This document shows positions 10,876-38,110 of a DNA stretch of 64,000 nt, one piece after another. The stretch comes from Macrocystis pyrifera (Eukaryota; Sar; Phaeophyceae; Laminariales; Laminariaceae), in the NCBI GenBank assembly GCA_031763025.1, contig JASSKH010000015.1:12008774-12072773 (forward strand), read 5' to 3'. The notes beneath the pieces are model-generated. The model saw only the letters and a list, made by a program, of their open reading frames with translations. It did no database searches and was not told where the DNA came from. How positions within the stretch are numbered: position 1 is the stretch's first letter; the number at the start of each line of letters is the position of its first letter. The position numbers were made by a program, and so were the translations under genes.

Positions 10876-12743
10876 ACGGATTCAACAACTGTTTCAACTT
10901 CGCCAACGGTGTGCTGGGCGCAGAAGTTATGACTGGCGCGAACGTCAACCTGGTGAGTGCTTTTATCGCGACGTTGACACATTGGATACATGCACCACCT
11001 TTCAGTGATGGCGGAAATGTCGCCTGTTCGACACCGGCAGGGTACTTTCCCCCAAGCACCATCCCACATTTGATGCGAAGAAAGACCCGTGCCGCAACGA
11101 TAAATATTAGGAAAAGATGTGTTTCTTCGTCCGTGCAGCAGCGATTCGATGTGTCCTTCTTGAGTACGTATGCTTTTCGCGTAGCAGCCTTGCTGATCTC
11201 CCTGCGTCGTTTGTGTTCTGTATCATTGCAGATTTTTTTTTTTTATTATACCGTCTTTTAGTTCTTGTTTTCTGGTCTTGCTTGTGTTGTTGTGTTCTTG
11301 TACCCGGTACGCTGGCACTTCACTTGCCTGACCCTTGCATTTACAGTTATGTTATGTTTTTGGTCTTCCTCTGTCTCACAGTCTGTGACCACAGAATAAA
11401 TATATCTGCAGGAAAAGGAATCAGGACGGACACTATCTGTACCGATGGAGCTGGGTAGAAAGGACGATTAATGTCAAGACACAGAAAACAATCCAACTTT
11501 CGCACTCACGTCTCGTCAAACATAGATACCATTCTAAGTAGGGCGAATCGAAACAAAAATAGCGCATCATATGGCCCAGCGTAGATTTCTTGCCAGACAT
11601 GAGTCGACTTGTGTGTATCAGTTATTTATCATTCAAATACCAGGAATCATCGCAACCGTCACGCGGCCAGGGAGTTAGCCTGCGGTCATGGGTGACGGGT
11701 CAATGACTTCCACTAAACGCCCCCGGCAGGCGATTCAATCGAGCATCGACCGCCATGGTGGGTAGATACGTGTAACACAAGCCCTCCGTTACATTCTGCC
11801 CTAACCACCAATGATCAGGAACGCTGGCCCGTCTCCAAGATTTCGGTCGCTGCACTTGAGGACCTTGGCTACATCGTTGACCCCAGCAAGGTAAGTGGTT
11901 AAGCGACTGCTAGAAACTCGCTCACAAGGATCTTTGACGAAATCTGTCTTCAACGTGTACGCGGGTAGCGGGAGCCAGAAGGCAGTACGAGTCGAGTCAC
12001 ACATATATATATATATATATATTGTTTGCATTCAATATCAGCCCTCTCAGTAGCAACAGGAACTCGCATGCTAGGCTATGATCCTTACACCGACTGAGAA
12101 AAAGAAGAGGGCGTATTTCGAACATTGTAAACTTTCTAGGTTACTGCAGCTTTCCCCAAGCCTGTTTTCGATTTTGAAGACCGATACTGTGTAGCTCAGC
12201 CGTGAGTTCGGAGTGTTCGATCTGCGAACGCTTCTGGGATCTCCAAGGGAGACCCCTATGTTTGGAAGGCCTCACAATTAGCGTTTGCTAGTAATCGTAG
12301 AAAACAACATTCCGTACGATGTATGGCGAGGACATTCCCTTCTTTTTTGTCCACGTTCAAAGCTAATGCTCATGTCGAAGTGTGTGTGGAAGCATCTCGA
12401 CGACGTAAGTTCCGAAGCCTTCAGCTTCGTGGTGTGTACCCCCCATGCTGTCGAGGAAATTGGCTCTTATTTTCTTTTCTTACGGGAAGGGGTTATCTTG
12501 CGTGACAGATACATCGTTGCCTGGTACGCTTGACGCATGCTGCGTCATGTTGGTCCTGAAAGAGCGTGACACTGAAAACAATCGGTCGGACGTTGTTGCA
12601 ACATCACGTACTCCACCCACCCGTAGATAAAAACGGAGAACAAAATCACTTGTCAACGGAAATCGGGTTATCTCACAAAAGTCGCACCCCCAAACCCGTC
12701 TCGCCTGTCTGCCCAGGCCGAGGAATATTTTTTGCCTGCTTAG
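10876..12743 (+). CDS. Copy A C-terminal protease exons (three)
   Basis: Exon 10876-10952 (phase 1 to 0) encodes DGFNNCFNFANG, then LGAEVMTG. Exon 11819-11890 (phase 0-0) encodes ERWPVSKISVAALEDLGYIV. The last exon 12717-12743 encodes AEEYFLPA then TAG. The block 'E-[VL]-M-T-G ... PLSKIT..ALEDLGY.VD.SKA' is the C-terminal signature of leishmanolysin-like (M8) proteins. In that family a His-Trp pair just upstream of the ELM block supplies the third zinc ligand. The equivalent stretch here has no His. Confidence 0.75.
11160..11480. repeat. Dispersed ~300-bp repeat, copy 1 (diverged)
   Basis: A T-rich left part leads to a right part ending in a GACGGACACT...GGGTAGAAAGGACG-like block, then TTAATGTCAAGACAC. 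The same right end recurs at about 14045-14100 and 31385-31450. This copy sits in the same intron of copy A as the third copy does in copy B. Confidence 0.5.
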
Positions 12744-13650
12744 GTCCACCTCCGACTTTAGGCAGCAACAACCCCAAGTGCCCAACCGCCTTCTTACCTC
12801 TTGTCGAGCAAGAAGACCGACCGACAGGAAAAGGACCACGATGACACATCAAAAGGGGTGGCAAGCGTCGCTGTAGCTGATGGTTGCATGCAGCCAGAAG
12901 GATTCAGCCACCGCACACATAGACGACCCCTCCGCTTCACGACACATCGACCTTAGGAAATCGGTCAAGCTGTCCCTGGCCCCCGCGCTGTGGCCCACTG
13001 CTGCAAAAAAGGTGGGGAAGTGGTACCGGGGGATCCTCGAAGCAGCCAAACGCTTCATGGGGAGGTGGCACGAAGCTGAGGCTGAGCTGAGTAGGCAGTG
13101 CCGCGCATCCGCCGTGGGTGGTGTCCAAGGGAATGGGGGGAGGGGGGGCAACAAGAGGAGTAGCAGAAAACCCGACCAAGGGCGGAATGCGGAGAGGAGG
13201 GGGAACAGGAGTAGAAGGGAAACTGCAGTGGACGAAAGTAGGAAGAACATGACAAACAGGGTAGCAAGGCACCGGGCAGACTAAGAAGTAGAACATGTCT
13301 ATACAACTCGTACCACCAACTGGTGCAGCTGGTTCGAACGTGGTTTTCCCTTTGTTTTTTTGTTTCTTTTTTTTTTATTTCATTTTATTTTCTTCTTTTT
13401 GCGCTGACCCTATGTGATTTTCATTGTATTTCTTTCTCTTCCTTTCTCCGATTGATAAGCCTTATTGAAGGAGTCGTGTGGCGTGGGTAGATGACGAGCC
13501 TGCTTTGCTTATTTCGTATTATCTGACGCCGAGGGGCCGGGCATAGTTGACGAACGCTGGACGGAGGAGGAAGACAGGGTAGCAAGGTACCACGCGGACC
13601 AGACCCTGGCTGTGCTACTCGTACCATAAACTGCTGCCGCTACCTGGAGG
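12744..13650. other. 3' flank of copy A, paralogous to the copy B 3' flank
   Basis: The sequence after the stop aligns by eye with 32595-32830, for example AAGGATTCAGCCACC against AAGGATTCACCCACT. An internal ~318-bp duplication starts with ACAGGGTAGCAAGG at about 13257 and 13575. A 134-codon open frame (12880-13284) has no domain I recognise, and I do not call it a gene. Confidence 0.45.
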
Positions 13651-13654
13651 ATGC

Positions 13655-14105
13655 TTTGTGCTTTTTTTGGTTTGCCTGTTATTTTCCATTGGTTCTTAGT
13701 CTTACTGTGTGGACGACGACTAGTGGTGATTTTCTTCTTTTTTTCCAGTTCGTTCTTTTCAAATGTCTGACAGATCCCCTGCGGGGGGAGCACGATGGTT
13801 TGTTTCTTATATATATTTTTGTTTCCTTGTTTCTTTTTCTCTTTCGAATTGTCTTCTCTGTTTTTGATTTTTTTCTCGTTGTTTGGTTCTGTTTGTCTAG
13901 GTCATGGAATGTGTATGTCGTGCCTGTCGTACGCAGTATGATGACATGGCATTGCATTGCATACGTGGCAATGTAGTATCTCTGTGGCGTAGCTTTGTGA
14001 CCACGGAACTTGTATTTCTCTAGGATTGAAGAATCGGCACGGACACTGGTTGTTCTGGATGTCGACGGGCAGAAAGAACGGTTTAATGTCCAGAAAACAA
14101 CAACA
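13655..14105. repeat. Dispersed repeat, copy 2, with T-rich head
   Basis: T-rich sequence is followed by ATGTGTATGTCGTGCC, TATGATGACATGGCATTG and CGGCACGGACACTGGTTGTT, ending AACGGTTTAATGT. It matches 31255-31445 far more closely than the positional equivalent at 11160-11480. Confidence 0.6.
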
Positions 14106-14719
14106 ACATGCGGCGGCGGGGGTGCTATCTCACGCTATGTCCAGCGTATTCTGAAGCTCCTTACACGATAGATAACCTAATATCGGGTGTGTACATTCGT
14201 ATATATACGTGTATCCAACGGTGGTCTAGTTGTTAACTCGCAAGCTGCCGGCGTTGCTAAGACGGCTTCGGTTTTCTTGACGGAGTTTGTAATTTTTGGA
14301 GACACCAGTCTGTTCGAGCACAAAGCGTGCGTTGGCACAGTTCAAAGCAAGTACACGGTGGAATTCAACGCCGAACTCTGCACACCGTCAGCACATGCAA
14401 AGGCCGTGCAATAGTGGTGGGCGGGGGGGTGGAGACCCTGCTATATTGCCACGGATCTGAGCTACGACTTTCGTAGGGAGGCACTATTGATCGATGGGAT
14501 TGAACACATATGCACCAGGTATATACTAGCACGTCAAAGCTTTTGACACAGATGTATTCTTCGTACTAGTGTTGTACAAGCAACCAGATGAGCAAGCTCA
14601 TCGCCTTGCGACATCACGAATGCATATCTTTAATTGCACCTGGGATTAACACTACTGGCATATCGTACAATTTATACCAGCTTGAACGTCGAGGAGCCTC
14701 GTAAACCTTACGGTTGCGG

Positions 14720-15080
14720 GCCCACCTTAGGACGGTTTCCCTGCTCAAGTGGAGTACTGAAACCGAACCTATACGTATTTTGAACCATGGACCATGCTGT
14801 GTAACGCGTGCAATTGCGGATGATGTCAAAGTTGAATTTGATGGCAAGCGTCGTTTGACTGATAGCGTCGGTAGCGGAGGTTGTGATCGTATGGTAGAAT
14901 GGTCAGCGCTGTGTAACGTGTGCGATTCCGGAGGTCGCCAACGTCCAGTAGGATAGCCATCGCTGAGTAATATGTACGCTTGCGGAGGTTGGACATCAAC
15001 GTTGGTTAGCGTGTACGGTAGCGAAGACTACCACCGTTCGGCTGGGTGGATCATGTGGCGTAAACGTGTGTGAGTGACGG
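14720..15080. repeat. Degenerate tandem array downstream of copy A
   Basis: Several diverged units of roughly 55-60 bp share TGTGTAACGYGTGCGATT followed by GCGGAGGTTG and a CAACGT-like end. The same array type lies downstream of copy B at about 33480-33850. That places it inside the duplicated segment. Confidence 0.6.
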
Positions 15081-15109
15081 GACGGTCAACGTTCATGCCG
15101 GCGGAAAAA

Positions 15110-17912
15110 GAGCGATACGTTTAGATTTCAAAGGGTGCGACGTCACCACCCTGCTCCACTTTTCACTGTACTCATAGAGCAAGATTTCCCAGCTAAACAT
15201 GATACTACATTGCTCGACCAGTGCTGGTATGGACTACAATGTGTATCGTGTGAATTTTTGGAGGTTGTCAACGATCAGGTCGATGTACCGAGTGCATTCG
15301 ATTGCGATAGTTGAGGCGTATTTACTTCGTTCGGTTGATAACCGCGATACATAGCATACATGGAGACCTTAATATTTTATGTCGGCCGGTCGTCTAAACA
15401 ATATCAAGTTGTACCTCGTCATTTGCCACACACAGCAGCTCGGGCGGGTTCGCCCCGATGTTCAACAGTCGACATTACAACTGGTGCGAGAAGATTGGTG
15501 TAGAGGAAGAGTGCTCTTTCGGTCTTCGAAGCATTTTGTTATAGTCTAGATTATCTATCTCGCCAACGTGATCTCCCACCAGGACCACCTACGAGCTGGT
15601 TCCAGAAATGCATCTAAATATTCACCTTCGCCCCCATTAACTGTGCGTGGCGCTAACGCCAATGTTTAACGGAATGCAAATCCTACCTCGTGGCGGACGC
15701 CTCGTGAGATCTGGAGCCTGTCTGTTATTCCTGACTCTCACCCTATAGCCCCCTCCTGAATGTCGACGAGGATAGGCTGACGCGTTCTACCTATGCGGCC
15801 TCTGCACCTGCTGTACAGAAGGTTGTTGGCCGCTCGCTAATGGTGAAACATGATGTCCCTGGGTGAAGTATGGACATTGGAACAGCACACGCTTTAGTCT
15901 CCTCTGAAATTCCTTGCTAAATATCCGCGTAGAACGACTAGCCAGTCCGAATCGAATATCTTTTCAAACGCCAAATTCCATTGAGAACGTGTTTACTTTA
16001 CACAAAATCTTGGTGTGGATGCCTCCGTCCGAACCATTTACACTGGGTAGGCTCAATCCACACTTACGTCTCACCCACGTATCCAGGGCAGGTGACGATT
16101 CGCTGTAGGCCAAACCTCATGGCAACCTGAAAGGGCGACATTGGGAACCAGTGGAAATTCAAGTTTACTTCCACGTCTATTTCCAGATCAAAGCGAGATC
16201 CACCTCGACGATATCCGTGTGTATAACGCTGGTCCAACCAGACACAACGAGCAATGCCATGGCAGGCGTGTGGCGGCCGTATTTGCTGACCTCCTCAAAT
16301 TTGGAACTCAACACCTCTCACCCGAAACAAGAGAGTTCCCAGACGCTCGTTGACGCAACCCGACCGATATTTCTAGGTGCTATTACCAGTCCGAACAAAA
16401 GTACGCTACGTACGTAGTAAAAATAGTGTAGTGACCGGTAATAATGTAGTTTTTCAGGCGCATTCTACGGTCGGGATGACACCGAAGGTTTCTAAGGCTC
16501 CTCGCCTGCGAACAGTCCCATCCTCACCTAGGTACTTCACCCACCAATACTGCGAGACAAAAAACGTTCGTATATATTCGAACAATGTTGGAGTTAAGGA
16601 GGAGCCCTATTGGTCACAATCAAAATGGCCGAAAACGTGTGTTGGAGGCGTTTCACGATAGAGGTATCACATTTGGGAAACCCAAAACTTCCTGAGCCAC
16701 CACGGCGTCCATACCGAGCTGGACGGTGAATCGTATATGCCCCCACCCTCATATCTCCGCGTTTCCAAATGACTATGTTAACGTAATGTAATTCAATCTT
16801 GGGTGCGTTGTGGTTGAGACACGTCACTGCGACCATTTCAGTTTCCGCCGATACTTCTGACATGCCACGTTTGGATCTCCTGCGGGTTTGTGCCTAAGCA
16901 GCGAGTAAGTGTATCAGATTGGTGTTTTGTCGACAGGAGCTTGCGATGGTCTTCATTGGTTGCTGGCGCTTTCTGAACAGGGGCCGACACGTCGACGTTT
17001 AGGTACAACTACGGCAGTTGTTGACATGGGTCGAAATTTGTCTGCTCGACGACCTACTGAACCACGTATTGCGATGACTCCAGTATCGCACCCGTGTAGG
17101 AAGCACCCTCGCATTTTTCTCACCACGACCTTATTTTACCGACCGTATCAAACCGTAATCATACCACCAATTTGGTACAGGCAGTATAGTTCATGTGGTA
17201 CCTGGTAAGTAAATACAACAGACCTGCTTGGAGTTTATGGTTGTGCTTATTCTTGGCCTAATTATAGCAACTGGGTCTTGATAATTTCTTGGTTTTTCAA
17301 TGTTGACTTCCGTATGGGGTATACTTAACGTCATATATATACCGTGTATGAAGTTCATCACACCTTTGATTTGTGTTAATGATATGAGGTAGACTATTAG
17401 GTATTAGTAGTGTAGACGGGTTGACACCTGAAATTAGTCCGCCGATCCATCTTATCTTTGAACAAAGTTATACCGCAGTGAAACTTCGTATGACAACCCG
17501 TTCGCAGTCGAGCGCTAAGAATATTTGTAGGGCACACCCAAGCCCGGACTACAATTTTTTCTCCAGAGAACGCTCGAGAAGCCACGGACAAGTTGTAGTT
17601 GACTGTAAATGTATGCTACCCAAGGCAATCTTCGTACCTCTATTCTTCTCTGGCCTGTTTGTGACGTTCAAGCAGGGTACATCAATTCGGCTGATGACGT
17701 TGTTCGGCACATCAGTCGGTTGTCATTTTGTCGTCGTTTGAGTCGATCCTGACGCAAACTACATCCATAGTAGTCTCCACACCACATCAACATCACTGCG
17801 ACCCACCTAGCCACAACGCACCTCATTGTTGGCCCAGTCGTGTGTTGCAGGGCGCCTTCTCTTTCGGTCGGCAACCAATTCTCCTTCTTGGTGGTAACAC
17901 GATCTCTGCGCC
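15110..17912. other. No supported gene between copies A and B
   Basis: Only short open frames without recognisable domains. A TACCTGGTA motif lies at 17199-17207. A CCAAT pentamer at about 17875 and pyrimidine-rich sequence precede the copy B start codon, but no clear TATA element is visible. A stretch near 16640-16730 weakly resembles 21690-21770, which hints at an older duplication. Confidence 0.4.
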
Positions 17913-32594
<14,682 letters not shown>

Positions 32595-33479
32595 GGCCAA
32601 CGCCCGGAATAGGCAGAGACAGAAATCACGAGTGTCTTCGTGCCGCCGAGCAGGAAGAGTGACTGATATCACACAAAGTACCACTAAATATGAGGATGAC
32701 GGCGAGCATCATTGTGGTTGGGATGGTTGCTTGCCGTGAGAAGGATTCACCCACTCCACGCCCGGACGACGCCCCACTTGCTGGAACATGACCGACCGTG
32801 GGAGACAAATAAATCTGCCCCGGGCCCATGCTGTGTCGGGGGTGCTACTCCACAGTGTATTTATCAGGTTTTAATGGCCCTCACGTTATCCATTTCCCAC
32901 GAACGGACGGGTATACATATATACATGCGTAGTTCGAAGTATATATCAACGGTCACCCCGGTGGTGTAGTGCTTGGTCTCGAAAACTAATGGATAACATT
33001 GATGTGACCGGTTCGAATATATGTAGAGAATTCGTATTCGCGCCAGACACGAACTGTCGAAAGCGCCTAGCAGGGGGATTCCCGATTAGAGCGGTGACAA
33101 CATGCATGGCGCGTACAGTAATGGAGGCGGTGGGGGGTGGGGGGGTTGCTAAGGGCTCCCGGGCCTACAACGGGGAGGGAACCTGGCAACGAATGGTGGG
33201 TATACTATATAGATGGGATGTAGAAGTGGCTTATTTACAAAAGGATACTTCGTATTCCACAAGCATCCAGATGAACAAACTTGTTGGCTCGGTACATCCC
33301 GAATATAATATTTTTGTGCGCAATTGATGGCCACGCTAGATTGTAGACTGCTCGGCCGAAGATGCCCGGTCCACCTTAAGGTCGTTGGACCGAGTATTTC
33401 ACCCCAGTACCTGCCGCAGCACGTTTACCCTACTGAGGGAGGAATACCCCACCGCAAACAGACATGACATTGCTCGACC

Positions 33480-33850
33480 CGAATCGCGTGCCCCACGCTG
33501 CGTAACGAGTGCGATGGGAGAGGTTGCCAGCGATCAGTTGCAGGACCATCGTTGTATAGTGTGGGTCATCAAGGAGGTTGTCAACGCGGGTGGTCAGGTT
33601 TGTGCAATGTGTATGATTGCGAACATACTCAATGTTCATGGGTCAACATTTTGCAACGTGTACGATTGCAACGGCTGTCAATGTTAGAGTGAACGTTCGG
33701 CATTCTGTAACGCGTGCGATTGCGGAAGTTGTACATCAGCGTTGGGTAGCGTGTAAGATTACGAAGGCTGCCAACCTTCGGCCAGACGCATCACGCTATG
33801 TGACGCGCGTGATTGCAGGAGCCTTCAACGCGCTTTCAGGTGGGTCACGT
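33480..33850. repeat. Degenerate tandem array downstream of copy B
   Basis: Diverged ~55-60 bp units containing TGTAACGCGTGCGATTGCGG or close variants followed by TTGTCAACGT or TTGTACATCAGC. It is the counterpart of the array at 14720-15080. The segment before it (about 33220-33430) also aligns with 14570-14760. Confidence 0.6.
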
Positions 33851-33962
33851 CTCACAACGTATCGGTTTCGGGGATCCTTCAACACCCCCACGTTTCCCTC
33901 TAATACTAGCGATTTTCTCGGCCACCATGAACGTTACATTACTCGATCCGAGCTCGTATGGA

Positions 33963-35830
33963 TCATGACCTACTGGTCGCATATTTCCAACGTCGGGGGA
34001 CATCACCCGTTCTCCACACGTCAACAAGTAAGTTGTGGAAATACCGGATGAATTCGGGGTGGTCGAGTTTCAGAAACTTGGCCGGAAGGGAGTATGGTCC
34101 CAACGCTTTCCAGTTCTGCATCCCCCGGATTACCGCCGTCAAGTCATCCGTGGTTGGTTCATCTCCAAACGATGGTGCCAACGGCCGTTGTGGAAACAGG
34201 GCGCTGATGGTTGGGTCAAGCTCAGGCGATTTTGTGGTCAGGAGGGTGATGAAAAACCCCGCCCGCCGTTCAAGATTGCGCATCTTGCCCCATACTAGCG
34301 TGCCATCCTCGCCCCTGATGAACTGCTCGCTTCTTGAGTTTCGATCGTCCAGCCCCACTTTATCCTTGACGTACTTGTAGAAACCTCGGAGTTTGTTGTG
34401 GACGAGGAGTCTCTACGTTTCAGGACGGTATGCCTTGAAGTAGGCATACAACGCTGCGTCTATCACCCTTCACAGATTCGCGCACGCCGTCCTTAAACGT
34501 CTTCCACGCATGTTTGTCCTTCTTGATGCGCATGGCTCGTCGGGCATCCTCCCTTGCATCCGATGCTGAGAGTTTAGCGGCGGCTGAGTTTTCCGCGGCC
34601 TCTCACCACCCGGATTTGTGTGAGTGCAGTGGTGGGGGGGGGGGAACGTATTTCGCTGCTGAATCAAGCATAGCATCGGCAACGTATTTTACCACCTCGG
34701 ATATACTGTCCGGTTGCGAGGGAAGGAAAGGAAACTTGGAGAGGATCCGCGCCATTACTCGACGCCTGCAGTCTCTGTCAGATCGAAACTTCTGCCGGTT
34801 GAAAGGCCGAATTTGTTTTTTGGCTAGTACGTGTCTGTTGGGTGCGACACCACCGCTGAGGCGGACCATCGCGCATACAATGTTAGGGTTTGAATCCGCC
34901 TTCGCTGAGGGCGGAGGTTGGGGGTGAACCTTAACATCATACACGGGAAACCGGTGTGATTAGCGGATTACTACGTGTCAATCCGTTTTAGGTCGTGACG
35001 GATACTGATGCCGTTGAAGGTATGAGACATCCCACCCTTCCGTGCGCTACAAAACGTGTTCGTGAGAGCGAGCTTGTTGTCTGAAGCGAATGCCGGCCGG
35101 CGTTTGCCGATACTGTTGAACTACTCACTTCCGTACGCTCCAAGCACCCTACGGTCACCGTGCCTTTCCAACATGTTTCCAGACCGTGCTTTTGCGTCGG
35201 ACAGCACGAACAGATATTCCTTAGTTGAAAATATGTTTAATCATGTGCCCCAATTTCTTCCAAACATCCTCTTTCATCTGGGTGTTGAGGTTAGCTTCCG
35301 TTGTGGCACACGCAACAACCAGGTTGATCGCATCGCTTTCCCCAGTAAATTCGAAGCGCAGAGACATAATGCATTCGTTAATCTACTGTTGGGTACTAAC
35401 AGACTTGCGGCATGTCGTTTCCTTGCTAGCCAAGCCAACTCCGTATAGCTCTTGCCTACCATCCGTTTCGTCCTACCCAGAGCAGAAAACCCGGTATCCT
35501 TCTGCCGAAAACTCGGTTTTCTCAGGTAGCTGCAAACTTTGCTTGCCGACGCGTGGTTCAACCCCTCCGTCTTGTTTTGGTCTTTTTTTCCGTATTTTGC
35601 CTTTTATCTTTTATCACGATGTAGGCTCTCTGTTCTCCAGCCCGGCCATTACTTTCGTTTCTAAAGGCAAGGTTCAGCCGTCCCAGCCCATCTTAACCAC
35701 GACAATCTCTTCCTCGCTGTCGGAGTGTTTAGTTACCCACACAATGCCCAGCCTCTCCTCTCGCCAATCTGTATCTATTACGCTCTTCGTTGTGGTCATG
35801 CTCCTCCTCTGTTGAAACGAATTCCTCGGC
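33963..35830 (-). mobile_element. Degenerate non-LTR retrotransposon (LINE) fragment
   Basis: Read from high to low coordinate, the minus strand first gives an endonuclease-like part (EYLFVLSDAKARSGNM, resembling the LINE 'LGDFNAR.G' motif; RRVLGAYG; LALTNTFCSARKGGMSHTFN) with in-frame stops. A basic linker follows (34490-34620, RRAMRIKKDKHAWKTFKDG). The start of reverse transcriptase comes next (33963-34358, ending FHNLLVDVWRTGDVPRRWK). Sequence identity to a LINE stops at about 33970, before the catalytic Asp motifs, so the 3' part is missing. Several frame changes show that it is dead. Confidence 0.75.
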
Positions 35831-38110
35831 ATCGGGGTTGTAAATATACCTCATCGTCACCACCCTGCGCCGTCAGTTCACCTACCAGATCGCACAGGTT
35901 TCCTCTTTGTCGAGGCTAGGGCTCGTGTGACCACGGTGGACCTCCATAGGTCCCGATGGGCTCCGGCCCACCCCGAGCTCAGGGCAAGCCGCAGCGGGAG
36001 CCCGTCAAAAGAGAAATATATAGATGAATAGGTGACAATGCCAATAATCTGAAGTGTTGTTGGGGCTCCTCGAACAACATGAAGAAGGACAAATGACTGG
36101 GATGTCCATCATTACCACATCAGAAACAAGACACATTGGGCCTGTTTGGAAAAAACACAACGAAATATGTCACTCTCGACGTGGAACCGCCTAGGAGTAG
36201 GTCACGTACGTACCGCAACCGTCTGGTCGTGCCCAAGATCAAGCGGTACATAAGCGAGCTTGAATATCGTATTGATCTGTATGTATGACGGCATAAACAT
36301 CACAGATCACAAACTCTATTGTGACACTTGCCTCGCTTTTATTTTTCGAGATCGTTTCGACCTGGATCTTTCACATTTTGTTTTTTTTTACATTTTTCTT
36401 AGTCAGTTGGTTGTCCCTAAGGTAGAAGTTGTGCTCCCTGATTCGTATACTTCCAGGATCGCGTCCGGGCGTGTCTTGCATACGACCACAAGCTATCGAT
36501 ATTCATGCAAGTTACTATGCCGACAGGTATATAAGATCGGTTTGTTGTGAAGAACGCACGCACTACACAACATGTATCATAACGAAAAGGGAGAGGAGTA
36601 AAATGAAGCAACACCAAAAGTGCAGAGGACCGTGGGGAGTTTGTAAAAAAAACCGAACACCCCCTATTCGCTCCGACACGAACGTCGCTCTCAACGTCGG
36701 CTTAGACCTTACATATGTTACACTGGCCCTTGTGGGGAGAGTGGGAGAGGGCGGCAGCGTCCGATTTCCAAACAATAACAACCTTGTTTGGAACACGTTA
36801 CGCCCATAACGGTCGAAAGCACTCAGGAGAGAAACTACTTGAACGTCCGGCGCCGACAGCTTTTATTTGGCGAATGCAAGTGGAACCAACCTGTCTGCTG
36901 CCACACGCGAACAAGAACATAAACTAACATGCACTGGGCGAGCACAATCGAAGAGCCGAAACGATTATATTTTTAGTCGAAGGGGCCCTCGTGACAGGGG
37001 TGTCGCGTACAGAAGTATAATACACCAGTGATGCTGCTGCTGTATGTATTTGAGGCTATGCTGCGAAACCCCACTCTCAGATCTTCCAACGTATCATAGT
37101 ATACCTGGTACGCTAAGTATTCGAAATGTTCGATCTCACAGCTGATATTCTCATTGGTTTGAACATATGCATCGTGTTGACTACTATTTATACTGTATAT
37201 ACTGGTGTCATATCAGCAGTGCTGTGTATGATACGTGCATCAACTAGAAATAAAATAGCCACCTTGTTAGGATTTGTCAAGCACAACACGGGGCACTACG
37301 ACAGCTGCCGTGTCTCTCGCCCCAGTCCCAGACCACAGATATCGCAAGCTTGAGATATTCACCCCCGGCAGTCGTTGTATTCAGCGAGACTTGCGCAACC
37401 TCTGTGACCGGTATCAGACGTAACCTAGCAGCAGCAGTATACTCGGCAGTGCGCACGGTACTTCGCAGCGACAGAAGACGGCACAGGACGACTTCGGGAA
37501 AAGGGCGTTTCGGCACCCAAGGGGCGAAGAAGACTGTTCTTCGAAAGAAAATGCAGGCGTCTTCGGGTGAGTTTGGCAGACGAAAGCTGCTCTCGGTTAC
37601 CCGACCCGAGCTCTGGTGCTCCGAGAGAAAGAGATTCCATGCCCGCGGTTTTCCGATTGGTCGATTTGTTAGACATCAGATTGCAGTTGGAGCTGAAATT
37701 TGATCAGAGCATTACGCAGGCGGCCGAGAACAGAAGCTGGCCATTCAGCCACCACGGGGCAATACTGCACAATGTTCGAAGTTTAATTGGTAATACAATT
37801 GCACTGCCAGGGGCCATCATGGCACTGCCATGGACCTTCATAGACGCGCGCCATGGCACTGCGACGTGTCATCATGGCGCTCTCGTGACGGTGCCATGAA
37901 GGCCCATGGCAGTGTCAAAACAATGCTATGACGCCCGCCATCAAACGCCATATAGGTGCCCTGTCTTGATTTTAAGTCCAATGCATGTCAATGACTTTGA
38001 CCACTGCGTATTTCCCATAACACCGCAGGCCGAGCGATACATACCCGTATAGGTGTGCATTCTTTCATTTTATCTTTTTTTTCCCTCCTGTTTTGATTTG
38101 CCTTTCTTGC
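35830..38110. other. No supported gene
   Basis: Short open frames only. The longest (37350-37703, 117 codons) is basic and has no recognisable domain. A TACCTGGTA motif lies at 37102-37110. The hairpin at 37802-37914 is described separately. Confidence 0.45.
37802..37914. repeat. 24-bp inverted repeat (hairpin)
   Basis: 37802-37825 and the reverse complement of 37891-37914 match at 22 of 24 positions by eye, around a 65-nt spacer that contains further CCATGGCACTGC-like copies. It may be a small foldback element. Confidence 0.6.

Larger units (their letters stand above)
3159..12743 (+). pseudogene. Copy A: stalk-EGF-leishmanolysin-like (M8) metalloprotease gene, probably decayed
   Basis: Nine exons can be placed: 3159-3690, 3914-4679, 5248-5367, 6224-6323, 7011-7268, 8820-8960, 10876-10952, 11819-11890 and 12717-12743 (TAG). 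Seven of the boundaries after the stalk match copy B (17913-32594) in phase. Order: unrecognised Cys-containing domain, Pro/Thr stalk, EGF, M8-type protease. Products of this family are secreted or surface zinc proteases. Three lesions argue against function: a one-base insertion in the stalk near 4206, a 4-bp duplication near 8880, and Tyr for the first His of HEIGH. The 5' end is uncertain: 3159 is only the first ATG in the open frame, no signal peptide is visible, and an upstream exon is likely. The lesions could be assembly errors, but the His-to-Tyr change would remain. Confidence 0.65.

Noticed and set aside
12880..13284. 134-codon basic open frame downstream of copy A
   Set aside because: Lies in duplicated 3' flank; the copy B counterpart is not open, and the other strand is equally open.
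37350..37703. 117-codon basic open frame
   Set aside because: No motif; overlaps a comparable minus-strand frame.
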